NCBI GenBank assembly: GCA_947455805.1
Contig: CANGSN010000006.1
Coordinates: forward strand, 1-20,439
DNA: 20,439 nt
Direction: 5' to 3'
Source of the DNA: Planctomycetota bacterium
GTDB taxonomy: Bacteria; Planctomycetota; UBA1135; UBA2386
In this document: positions 1-6,505 of the stretch, piece by piece
Numbering within the stretch: position 1 is the first letter of the stretch
How the letters are laid out: every line of letters begins with the position of its first letter
The notes under the pieces: model-generated
What the model was told of the DNA's origin: nothing
The model's database searches: none
The model's input: only the letters and a program-made list of their open reading frames with translations
Program-made: the position numbers and the translations under genes

Positions 1-499
1 CGCCACCACCACCACCACCTTGGCCGCCGCCACCACCTTGACCGCTCGCCGCGCTCGCATCGATCAGGTCGACGAGCACCGTGTCACGCACGAGATTCTG
101 CACGCGCAGGAAGTTGCCGTCCCACTCGTAGCCGAGGTCGAGGCTCTCGAGCAGCGACTCGAACGACTCCTCGACGGTCGAACGCTTGATGTCGAAGGTG
201 CACGGCATCGCCTGCACGGCCGGGTCGACGACGAGGTTGATGTCGGAGTCCTTGAACAACGCCAACAACACGTCGCCCAGCGGGGTGGCGCGCGCCTGCA
301 GCGCGTCCATCGGCTGGCCGACCACCTGGCCGTCGCCTTGCAGCGAGGGCAAGGGCACGACGAGCATCGGCTGGAACACCGGGGAGGCGGCGCCTTCCTG
401 GTGGTCGAGGCTCGGCGGCGATGCACTGCCGGCGGTGGAGCAGGCGGTGACCGCGAAGGTGGTCGCGGCGACCAGGAGGGTTCGGTGGAGGGGCTTCAT
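1..499 (-). CDS. Secretin-like outer-membrane lipoprotein, N-terminal part (GspD/PilQ/MshL type), cut by window edge
   Basis: Only the first 166 codons are in the window; the C-terminal secretin pore domain would lie to the left of base 1. The product starts with a basic, hydrophobic signal peptide ending in VTAC, a plausible lipobox with Cys20 as the lipidated residue, as in MshL/PilQ-like lipoprotein secretins. Residues about 72-134 read like an STN/secretin N-terminal domain (TPLGDVLLALF, then INLVVDP, ending GNFLRVQN). From residue 153 there is a glycine-rich linker of the form GGGGGQGGGGGG. The ATG at 499-497 overlaps the upstream stop (ATGA), which fixes the start and implies translational coupling. 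As last gene after PilM-, PilO- and PilP-like genes it occupies the place of PilQ/GspD. The secretin identity is inferred from the N-domain and context, because the pore domain is not visible. Confidence 0.72.
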   Translation of the reverse strand, partial: MKPLHRTLLVAATTFAVTACSTAGSASPPSLDHQEGAASPVFQPMLVVPLPSLQGDGQVVGQPMDALQARATPLGDVLLALFKDSDINLVVDPAVQAMPCTFDIKRSTVEESFESLLESLDLGYEWDGNFLRVQNLVRDTVLVDLIDASAASGQGGGGGQGGGGGG

Positions 500-1134
500 C
501 GGGGGATCTCCTTCGGGCTATCGGCCTTCGGCAGGTTCTCGGGGGCCTCGTTCCCTTGCGGGCCTTCGCTCTGCCGCTGCGCCAGCTCGCTGCGGAACTC
601 GCGCGGCGCGTCACTGTCGAGGTCGTAGGTGAGCCGGCGTCCGCTCCACTGCACGACGACCATTCCCGGCTCGATCTGCAGCACGCGCAGGGCCCGGAAC
701 TCGTCGCCGACGCCGACCACGCGGCCACCGAGCACGGCGCGCCGCGAGGCGGTGCTGATCATCACGACGCCGAGCTTCAGCAGCGGCGGATCCTCGCCGA
801 TCCAGCGCCCGAACGCGGCTTCGGTCTCACCGCCGGGAGTGGCCAGCGACGCCGGATTCTCGAAGGCGGAGAAGACGACGCGCACTCCGCGACCGGGGCG
901 GAACGAGCCGTGCAAGGCCAACAGATCGGCCCACTGGACGACCTGGTTCGCAGCCTGGTTCCCGCCCTCGAGGATGGCAGCGGCCGGATCGACCGCGCCA
1001 CTGTCGGCGGGCGGCGCGCCTTCGAGCGGGGCCTCGCCGCCGAGCAGGGCGCGGCCGCCGACGGCCAACGCGGCGCCCGACAGACCCAGCACGATCAGCG
1101 GGTGCGGGCCCTTCTTCTTCTTGCGGCGACTCAT
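496..1134 (-). CDS. PilP/GspC-like inner-membrane periplasmic linker protein
   Basis: A 212-residue protein with a lysine/arginine-rich N-terminus (MSRRKKKK) followed by one membrane segment at about residues 12-32, so it is anchored in the inner membrane with a periplasmic body. Residues about 117-172 (LKLGVVMISTASRRAVLGG, then VGVGDEF, LQIEPGMVVVQW) match the small beta-rich homology domain shared by GspC, GspB and PilP, which contacts the secretin N-domains. A charged, proline-rich tail (about 175-212) follows. No PDZ domain is seen, so it is closer in size to PilP than to classical GspC. Its stop overlaps the secretin start and its start overlaps the preceding gene's stop, both as ATGA. 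Family placement rests on domain pattern and position, not on a database match. Confidence 0.62.
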   Translation of the reverse strand: MSRRKKKKGPHPLIVLGLSGAALAVGGRALLGGEAPLEGAPPADSGAVDPAAAILEGGNQAANQVVQWADLLALHGSFRPGRGVRVVFSAFENPASLATPGGETEAAFGRWIGEDPPLLKLGVVMISTASRRAVLGGRVVGVGDEFRALRVLQIEPGMVVVQWSGRRLTYDLDSDAPREFRSELAQRQSEGPQGNEAPENLPKADSPKEIPR

Positions 1135-1637
1135 CGGCCACCTCCGCGGTGGTAGGTGGCGATCGCGAGCTGGAACGCGACCTCTTCCTCGTCGCCGGGA
1201 GTGAAGCGCCCGGACTCGACGATCATGAGGCGGTCGTTTTGTTCCACCGCGGCCAGGAACCCACAGACGCTCCCTGGCTTGCCGCGACCGGCGACCTCGA
1301 AGGCCTGCTTGCCCGGCGTCTTCGAGGCGGAGGCCTTGATCAGGTCGAAGGTGACCCCGGCCTCGACGCCGAGCTCGTTGACGCGCTGGAGTGTGGCCGC
1401 GACATCCGGGCCCTCAAGCAGGGACCACGTCGGTCCCACCGGCTCCGGGTCCTTCGGTTGCTCCTGCTCGCCGCGCGCCGTGCTGCGCCGCTGGGCATCG
1501 GCCAATGCCTCCTGCTCTGCCCGCAGGGCCTTTTCGGAGTCGACACGCCACCAATGTGCGACCCCGGCGGCGCCGCCCTGCAGCAGGGTGACCGACAGGA
1601 TCGCCAGGACCACGAGACCTCGTCGCGTGAGCCGCAT
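1131..1637 (-). CDS. PilO/GspM-like inner-membrane assembly protein
   Basis: A 168-residue protein with one N-terminal membrane helix (about residues 8-26), a charged coiled-coil-like stretch with many Glu, Ala and Arg (about 31-55), and an alpha/beta C-terminal region (about 78-163) compatible with the ferredoxin-like fold of PilO/GspM. That family forms the periplasmic part of the alignment complex with PilN/GspL. The ATG at 1637-1635 shares one base with the upstream stop (TGATG); a GTG three bases earlier would give a GTGA overlap and one extra residue. Sequence similarity alone is weak, as is usual for this family; the call depends on topology and on its place between the PilM/GspL-like and PilP-like genes. 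Confidence 0.58.
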   Translation of the reverse strand: MRLTRRGLVVLAILSVTLLQGGAAGVAHWWRVDSEKALRAEQEALADAQRRSTARGEQEQPKDPEPVGPTWSLLEGPDVAATLQRVNELGVEAGVTFDLIKASASKTPGKQAFEVAGRGKPGSVCGFLAAVEQNDRLMIVESGRFTPGDEEEVAFQLAIATYHRGGGR

Positions 1638-3061
1638 CACGGGTTCCTCCAGGTCATGCCGAGTCGGAAACGGAAGCAGTTGCGCAACTGCGGCACCTCG
1701 CCGATCTCCTCGTCGCCGCCGGTCTGCACGTACGGAATCTCGTTGAGTCGCTTGGCGAACGCGGCGATGGCCGTGAGCGCCTGCTGGCGACTCGCCCCCT
1801 TCACCACGCCGACCACCAGCAGGCGCTCGGTGCTGGCGAACTTCAACTCCTCGACATCCAGGGCTGCCGAAGCACAGTCGCTGACGTCGGCGAGCAACCG
1901 GCTGATCGGCCGTCGCATGGACATGGCTCGCCGCATCCAGGCGAGGTCGGCGATCTCACCGTCGGGCACCGCCGGCAAGGGCGGGGCGTTGTCCACCGAT
2001 TCGATCTCGTTCCGCTCGGCTGCGATCATCTGGACCTCGCTGCGCAGGGCCATGCCGGCATTGGTGTCGACGATGGCGCTGGCCGTGCAGGTGACGCCGA
2101 CCGCCACGCTGGTGAACAACGTCGCGAGGCGCGTCGAGCTGAGCGGCAACACGACGCGCGGCGGCTCGAGCAGCGACGGCAGCGGTCTGCCGCCGGCGAG
2201 CCTCGCCAACAGCGTCGCAGCGGCCAGTCCGGGGTTGGCCTGGCCTTCGTCGACCACGACCGGCGACTCGGCGCGGAGCACCCGCTTCAGCTCGTCGCCC
2301 TGCAGGATCTCCGGCGCACTGTCGTGGTCGACGGCCCGCAAGCCCAGCAGCAGGGTGCTCGGCAACGGCTGACCGGTCTCCCGCAGCCACTCGAAGGTGC
2401 GCGGCAACTCCATCGCCAGCTGCGTGGTGACCGCGGCACCGTGCAGGTCGCCGCCACCGCCGCCACCACCGATCAGGAAGCGACGCACCTGGATCGGGCA
2501 ATCGCCGTCGCACAGGACGAAGCGAGCCCGCCCCGCATTGACCTCGACCACCGCCACCGGCTCCTTGCCGTTCTCGACGGTCGCGAGCGCGAGGCAGGTC
2601 TCCATCGAGTAGAGGCCGAGCACCGTGAGCCCGCTGGCCGTGAAGGCGGCCGCCAACGGTTCCCACACCGCTCGCGGCAGGACCGTCGACCCGAGGACCA
2701 GCTTGCCACCGGCGATGCGACGCAGCAGCCGGGTCGCCACCAGCACGTCGGCACCGGAATCCGCGTTGCTGAGGCGCGCCGCCTCGCGAACGACGAACTG
2801 CACGGCGGCGGCGGCACCCATCGGTGGCAGCGTGCTCGCGAAATGCTGCGTCCGGCGATCGCCGAGGATCACGTGGACGCCGATGGCACCCTGCAGCATC
2901 TCGCTGCTGATGCTGCGGAGAGCCACGGTCAGCGTGTCCCGATTCAGCTCGGACAACGGCAGGCGAACGGCCCGCTGCACACGCATCCGCTTGCCGTCAC
3001 GGCCGCCGACCGTGACGTTCAGCGCTCCTTCCTCGATCTCGAAGATGGCGTGGGACTTCAT
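1637..3061 (-). CDS. PilM-PilN-like fusion (GspL-type) cytoplasmic-to-membrane scaffold protein
   Basis: A 474-residue protein. The N-terminal two thirds (residues 1-300) resemble the actin-like PilM/GspL cytoplasmic domain, with beta-rich segments such as VAVVEVNAGRARFVLCDGD and RRFLIGG. One membrane segment lies at about 311-331. The C-terminal periplasmic part (about 385-447) has the PilN/GspL small alpha/beta pattern (ISRLLADVS, LLVVGVVKG, then a helix). It therefore combines the roles of PilM and PilN, as GspL does: coupling the ATPase GspE to the inner-membrane assembly. The start chosen is the ATG at 3061, eight bases after the previous stop; the open frame goes on upstream but there it is arginine-rich and lies antisense-like over the pseudopilin gene. 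An unusual run of seven glycines (residues 198-204) interrupts the actin-like domain. Confidence 0.68.
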   Translation of the reverse strand: MKSHAIFEIEEGALNVTVGGRDGKRMRVQRAVRLPLSELNRDTLTVALRSISSEMLQGAIGVHVILGDRRTQHFASTLPPMGAAAAVQFVVREAARLSNADSGADVLVATRLLRRIAGGKLVLGSTVLPRAVWEPLAAAFTASGLTVLGLYSMETCLALATVENGKEPVAVVEVNAGRARFVLCDGDCPIQVRRFLIGGGGGGGDLHGAAVTTQLAMELPRTFEWLRETGQPLPSTLLLGLRAVDHDSAPEILQGDELKRVLRAESPVVVDEGQANPGLAAATLLARLAGGRPLPSLLEPPRVVLPLSSTRLATLFTSVAVGVTCTASAIVDTNAGMALRSEVQMIAAERNEIESVDNAPPLPAVPDGEIADLAWMRRAMSMRRPISRLLADVSDCASAALDVEELKFASTERLLVVGVVKGASRQQALTAIAAFAKRLNEIPYVQTGGDEEIGEVPQLRNCFRFRLGMTWRNP

Positions 3062-3069
3062 GACAGGAC

Positions 3070-3735
3070 TCAGAGGGTGATGTCGTCGGCGGTGCCGAAG
3101 GTGCGATCCGGGCCGGCACTGCGCAGGGTGTGGGTCGACTCGGCCCAGTCGAAGGTGCTGCCGAATCCGTCGAAGTCGAACTCGGCACCGAGGCCGATGG
3201 CGGCACGCACCGTCGACCACGTGCCCGCGACCGAACCACCCGATTCGATGTGATCGGCCAGCAGTTCGACGATGAGGCGCAACCGCTGCCAGGTCTTCTT
3301 CAGGCCGGGCACCGCCGCGTGGATCTGCACGACGAACTCCTCGTTGGCGAAGCCGTCGTCGACCCCGTTCTCACCGCGGCTCCACACCATGGCGGTGCCG
3401 TTCGGGACGTCGATCGCATAGGCGTATTGCTGGCCTTGGCCGAACGGGTCCTCGATGCCGCCGTTGCGCACCCCGGGCTGCAGGTGCACACCGAGGAACG
3501 TGCCCTCGGCGAGCGTCGCCGGGAACGCCGCGCGTTCGAACCAGTGCGATTGCAGCGCGTCGGCGATGTCGGCGAGCTCACGCACCGCTTCGCTGCGCCG
3601 ATCCGACTGCACGAGAGCACTGGCGAGCGGCATGGCCGTGGCCACCATGATCGCGACGATCACCAAGGCGATGACCATCTCGAGCAAGGTGAACCCGGCT
3701 TCCCGGCCCGACCGCCGCTGGTCACATGTCGTCAT
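3070..3735 (-). CDS. Type II/IV pseudopilin (prepilin-type protein), 221 residues
   Basis: The N-terminus is a classical prepilin leader: a 14-residue basic leader ending in Gly, then FTLLEMVIALVIVAIMVATA, with cleavage expected between Gly14 and Phe15 and Glu19 at mature position +5. The hydrophobic helix anchors it in the inner membrane until it joins the pseudopilus. The C-terminus carries SAGPDRTFGTADDI (residues 206-219), the acidic, probably calcium-binding motif common in GspG-like pseudopilins; a looser copy (SRGENGVDDGF) is at 119-129. It may be a minor pseudopilin (GspH/I/J position) or a second major-like one. Its start overlaps the end of the previous pseudopilin gene by 14 bases, showing one transcription unit. 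Which Gsp letter it corresponds to cannot be settled from the sequence. Confidence 0.82.
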   Translation of the reverse strand: MTTCDQRRSGREAGFTLLEMVIALVIVAIMVATAMPLASALVQSDRRSEAVRELADIADALQSHWFERAAFPATLAEGTFLGVHLQPGVRNGGIEDPFGQGQQYAYAIDVPNGTAMVWSRGENGVDDGFANEEFVVQIHAAVPGLKKTWQRLRLIVELLADHIESGGSVAGTWSTVRAAIGLGAEFDFDGFGSTFDWAESTHTLRSAGPDRTFGTADDITL

Positions 3736-4522
3736 CGGTCCCCTGGGTCGTGTCGTTGCCAGCGGCGGCGATGCCGAGCGTCGGGTGCAGGTAGAACAGG
3801 AGGCCGCGCCCGTCGTAGCCCGCGGTGTCGGTCGAACCGATCGCGGTCAGCAACCCACCGGCACCGGTCAGCGCCGACGGCATCACCGCACACGCGTTCG
3901 CCAGCGACAGATCCGAGATCGTCGTCGCGGTCGCGGTGAGTGTCGTCGACAGCGCCGCTCGGGCGGCGGCGTCACCACCAAGCCACCGCCGCATGGCGAT
4001 CGCCTGGTCGCGCATCGCGGTTCGCATCGCCGCGCGGTCGCCCACGGTCATCGACCCGCTGGTTCGGAAGGGGCTGACCAGCAGCAGGGCCCGCAGCAAC
4101 CGCAATCGCCCGCGTTGGCGGGTTCGCAGCGGTCGCTCGGACGGCATCGTCTCGACGACGTCGTCGACGGTGCCGAGGAGTCGATCCAGGCCGCGCGAAC
4201 GCAGCTGTGCCTGCGCGCCGCCGTTCGTATAGGAGAAGTCGACCGCGGACCCGCTCGGATCCAACCGCCACACGCCATCCACGGCGAGCCCCGCCGTCGC
4301 GGCGAGGGCCGTGAGGTCGGCCGGAAAGGCGCCGTCGCGGCGGTAGGCGAAGTCCAGCGCGTCCTGACAGACGGCGAGACGGGTCTCGACCAACCGGGCC
4401 CGCCCGGCCAGCGGTGGCACCAGCCGCTCAACCGCAGCGAGCAACACGAGGCTGCCCGCGGCGACGATCGACAGCACGGCCAGGAGCGCGAAGCCGCGCT
4501 CGGACGGAGCGTCAGCGTTCAT
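3722..4522 (-). CDS. Atypical pseudopilin lacking Glu at +5 (GspK-like?), two acidic motifs
   Basis: A 266-residue protein beginning with a short leader ending in Gly10, then FALLAVLSIVAAGSLVLLAA: a prepilin-like signal and helix. Mature position +5 is Ala15 rather than Glu. Loss of this Glu is typical of GspK, the tip pseudopilin. A compact GspG-like body (RDGAFPADLTAL) ends with SRGLDRLLGTVDD at 109-121. A second region of about 140 residues ends at the C-terminus with AAGNDTTQGTDDD (253-265), so the acidic motif occurs twice. The ATG at 4522 overlaps the gspF stop as ATGA, which fixes the start although the frame stays open further upstream. Being between gspF and another pseudopilin supports a role in the pseudopilus. 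GspK identity is tentative: the classic GspK helical insertion is not evident by eye. Confidence 0.7.
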   Translation of the reverse strand: MNADAPSERGFALLAVLSIVAAGSLVLLAAVERLVPPLAGRARLVETRLAVCQDALDFAYRRDGAFPADLTALAATAGLAVDGVWRLDPSGSAVDFSYTNGGAQAQLRSRGLDRLLGTVDDVVETMPSERPLRTRQRGRLRLLRALLLVSPFRTSGSMTVGDRAAMRTAMRDQAIAMRRWLGGDAAARAALSTTLTATATTISDLSLANACAVMPSALTGAGGLLTAIGSTDTAGYDGRGLLFYLHPTLGIAAAGNDTTQGTDDDM

Positions 4523-5733
4523 TTGCTGATCCCTCGCATGGCCGAGTAGATGGTCGAAACCACCAGCACGGCGACGCCGCCCACGACGATGCCCAGCAGC
4601 ACTGTCACGACCGGTTCCATCATGCCGAGGGCCCGCTTCACCGCGGCCTTGACCTCGCGATCGTAGAGGCGGCTCATTCGTTCGAAGGTGATCGGCAACC
4701 TTCCCGCCTCCTCGCCGACCATCACCATGCTGAGCGCGACCGGCGGCAACACCTCCTCCGCCTTCAACGCCTCCCCGAGCCGCGAACCGCCGAGGATGCG
4801 TTCGCGAGTAGCAGCAAGGCCGTCGCGCACCGAGGGCAGCGATACGGCGCCGCCACCGAGTTCGAGCGCGTTCGTCATCGTCAGGCCGGAGTGCAGCAGC
4901 ACACCGAAGGTGCGGCAGAACTGGGCGAGAGCCAGGGTCGAGACGAGGTCGCGCACGACCGGCAGTCGCGACAGCATCGACAGCAGCGCCCCCTGCACCG
5001 GCGCCGTCCGCAACGCCAGCACGGCACCGATCAACGCGGCCACCGAGCCCCCCAGGATCCACCAGACGTTCGCGGCGACGAAACCGGACGCGCGGATCAG
5101 CATCAGGCTGGCCGCCGGCAGTTCCCCGCCCATCTTCTCCAGGACACCGCCGAGTCGCGGGATGACGAACGACAGCATGAACATCACCATGCCGTAGCCG
5201 GCCGCCGCGACGAGTGCCGGGTAGATCATCGCCTGCTTGATGGTGGCCGCGATGTCGAGCCGCCATTCGAGGAAGCTGGCGATCGAAGCCAGCACTTCGG
5301 GCAGGCTGCCCGACTGTTCGCCGGCCTTGACCAGCGCACAGAAGAGCATGGGGAACGCCTTCGGGTGGGCCGCCATCGCATCGGAGAGCGACTGGCCGGC
5401 GGCCACCCGCTGGCCGATCGCGTCCAACAGGTCGGCGACACGGTCGTCGTCTTCCTGTTCGGCGATCGCCGAGAACGTCCCGAGCAGGGGCACGCCGGCG
5501 TCGAGCGCCTCGTGCAGGGCCTGCGTCAGCAGCAGCAGACGCCGCGGGGTCAGGCGCACGTCCTCGACATCGGCCGGATCGCCCGGTTCGGGCACGAAGT
5601 CGAGCGGCTGCACCGTCAACAGCGCGCGGCCCTCGCCGTGCAGCCGCATGTGCAGCGTCTGCTCGTCGTCGGCTTCCAACACCGCGGTGTTGGTGGCGCC
5701 GTCGGCTTCGAGGAATCTGGCGCGATAGCGCAT
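4519..5733 (-). CDS. gspF: GspF/PilC-family inner-membrane platform protein
   Basis: A 404-residue protein, the usual length for GspF/PilC. It forms the polytopic platform in the inner membrane on which GspE acts to add or remove pseudopilin subunits. Two repeated GspF domains can be seen: the first at about 65-190 (LTQALHEALDAGVPLLGTFSAI, with KAGEQSGSLPEVL), the second at about 268-395 (FCRTFGVLLHSGLTMTNAL, with VGEEAGRLPITFERM). Membrane segments lie at about 167-190, 218-243 and 373-396. The G-x-x-x-x-L...A/GEE/Q-x-G motifs are conserved in both halves. It starts 31 bases after the GspG-type gene and overlaps the next pseudopilin gene. No clear Shine-Dalgarno site precedes it. Confidence 0.93.
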   Translation of the reverse strand: MRYRARFLEADGATNTAVLEADDEQTLHMRLHGEGRALLTVQPLDFVPEPGDPADVEDVRLTPRRLLLLTQALHEALDAGVPLLGTFSAIAEQEDDDRVADLLDAIGQRVAAGQSLSDAMAAHPKAFPMLFCALVKAGEQSGSLPEVLASIASFLEWRLDIAATIKQAMIYPALVAAAGYGMVMFMLSFVIPRLGGVLEKMGGELPAASLMLIRASGFVAANVWWILGGSVAALIGAVLALRTAPVQGALLSMLSRLPVVRDLVSTLALAQFCRTFGVLLHSGLTMTNALELGGGAVSLPSVRDGLAATRERILGGSRLGEALKAEEVLPPVALSMVMVGEEAGRLPITFERMSRLYDREVKAAVKRALGMMEPVVTVLLGIVVGGVAVLVVSTIYSAMRGISK

Positions 5734-5764
5734 GGAATGCAGGTCGGCGGAGAACCGAGCGCGA

Positions 5765-6406
5765 TCAGGGCTGCTGCGTCAGCATCACGCCGATGTCGTC
5801 GCCGCCGATGTCCGTCGTCGCCGTGGCGTTGGCATTGGTGTCGAAGCGGCCGTTCGGCCCCGCGGAGAGCACCCAGACCCGCTTGTAGAGGGTCGCGTGC
5901 TGGAAGTGGCCCGAGATGATGTTGACCACGTACGGACGGCCCCACGGATCGTTCGGCGAGCTGCCGTTCAGGTAGGGGCCGCGCCAGCGCACGTTGCCGG
6001 CGACCGGGTAGGCAGCCGCGGCCGTGCCTTGCGGCACGTTCTGCAGCAGGTGGTTGTTCAGCAGGTCGCCGCGGGCGCCGCCCATGCCCCACGTGATGAA
6101 GTTGTGACCAGCGAGCCAGGGGCTCGCGGTCGGCATGGTCGGCCCCGTGAACAGCGAGTAGAGGAAGTTGTTGGTGCCGCCGCTGTTTCGCGCCGGGTAG
6201 ACACCGAGATCCTTGTAGAACGACATGACCGCGGCGCCGACGACCTTGGCTTCCGCTTCCGCGCGTGCGCGGCGCCCGTCTTCCATGTAGCTGCTCAGCA
6301 TCGGCACCGCGATGCCCGTGAGCAACAACACGACCGACAACACCACGATGACCTCGACCAGCGTGAACCCACGCTGGGAGCGAACCTGCTTCTGGAAGTT
6401 CTCCAT
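5765..6406 (-). CDS. gspG: GspG-type major pseudopilin
   Basis: A 213-residue prepilin. The 13-residue basic leader ends in Gly13, followed by FTLVEVIVVLSVVLLLTGIA with Glu18 at mature +5. The soluble domain has the GspG signatures DPWGRPYV (154-160 region) and, near the C-terminus, SAGPNGRFDT followed by GGDDI (181-205), the likely calcium site. It is longer than E. coli GspG (about 145) through an inserted glycine/asparagine-rich loop (about 75-135). The ATG at 6406 gives a normal leader; a GTG at 6463 would add 19 residues and push the leader to an unusual length, so it is disfavoured. As first gene of the leftward operon it fits the major subunit, which is needed in the largest amount. 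Confidence 0.88.
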   Translation of the reverse strand: MENFQKQVRSQRGFTLVEVIVVLSVVLLLTGIAVPMLSSYMEDGRRARAEAEAKVVGAAVMSFYKDLGVYPARNSGGTNNFLYSLFTGPTMPTASPWLAGHNFITWGMGGARGDLLNNHLLQNVPQGTAAAAYPVAGNVRWRGPYLNGSSPNDPWGRPYVVNIISGHFQHATLYKRVWVLSAGPNGRFDTNANATATTDIGGDDIGVMLTQQP

Positions 6407-6505
6407 GCGGGACGTATCGGTCGTGGCCCTCGGCTTACTGAAGTCAGCGTCGACAGATCCCACCCGGGCTCAGGTGGCCGTCGCTGCGACGCCGATGATG
6501 AGAGC
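6407..6505. promoter_or_regulatory. Divergent intergenic region between gspG and gspE with nested inverted repeat
   Basis: The 99 bases separating the two oppositely read transcription units must hold both sets of start signals. A nested inverted repeat is visible: CAGCG at 6445-6449 pairs with CGCTG at 6482-6486, and CCACC at 6460-6464 with GGTGG at 6473-6477. This could be an operator serving both directions. No convincing -35/-10 pair was recognised on either strand. Confidence 0.3.

Noticed and set aside
2451..2480. CCACC/GCC trinucleotide-like repeat in the GspL-like gene as a tandem repeat element
   Set aside because: It is only the glycine codon run inside a coding frame, with mixed third positions; it is noted under the fusion-protein finding instead.
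6407..6463. GTG at 6463 as the gspG start
   Set aside because: It would produce a 32-residue pre-leader; the ATG at 6406 gives a normal 13-residue prepilin leader.
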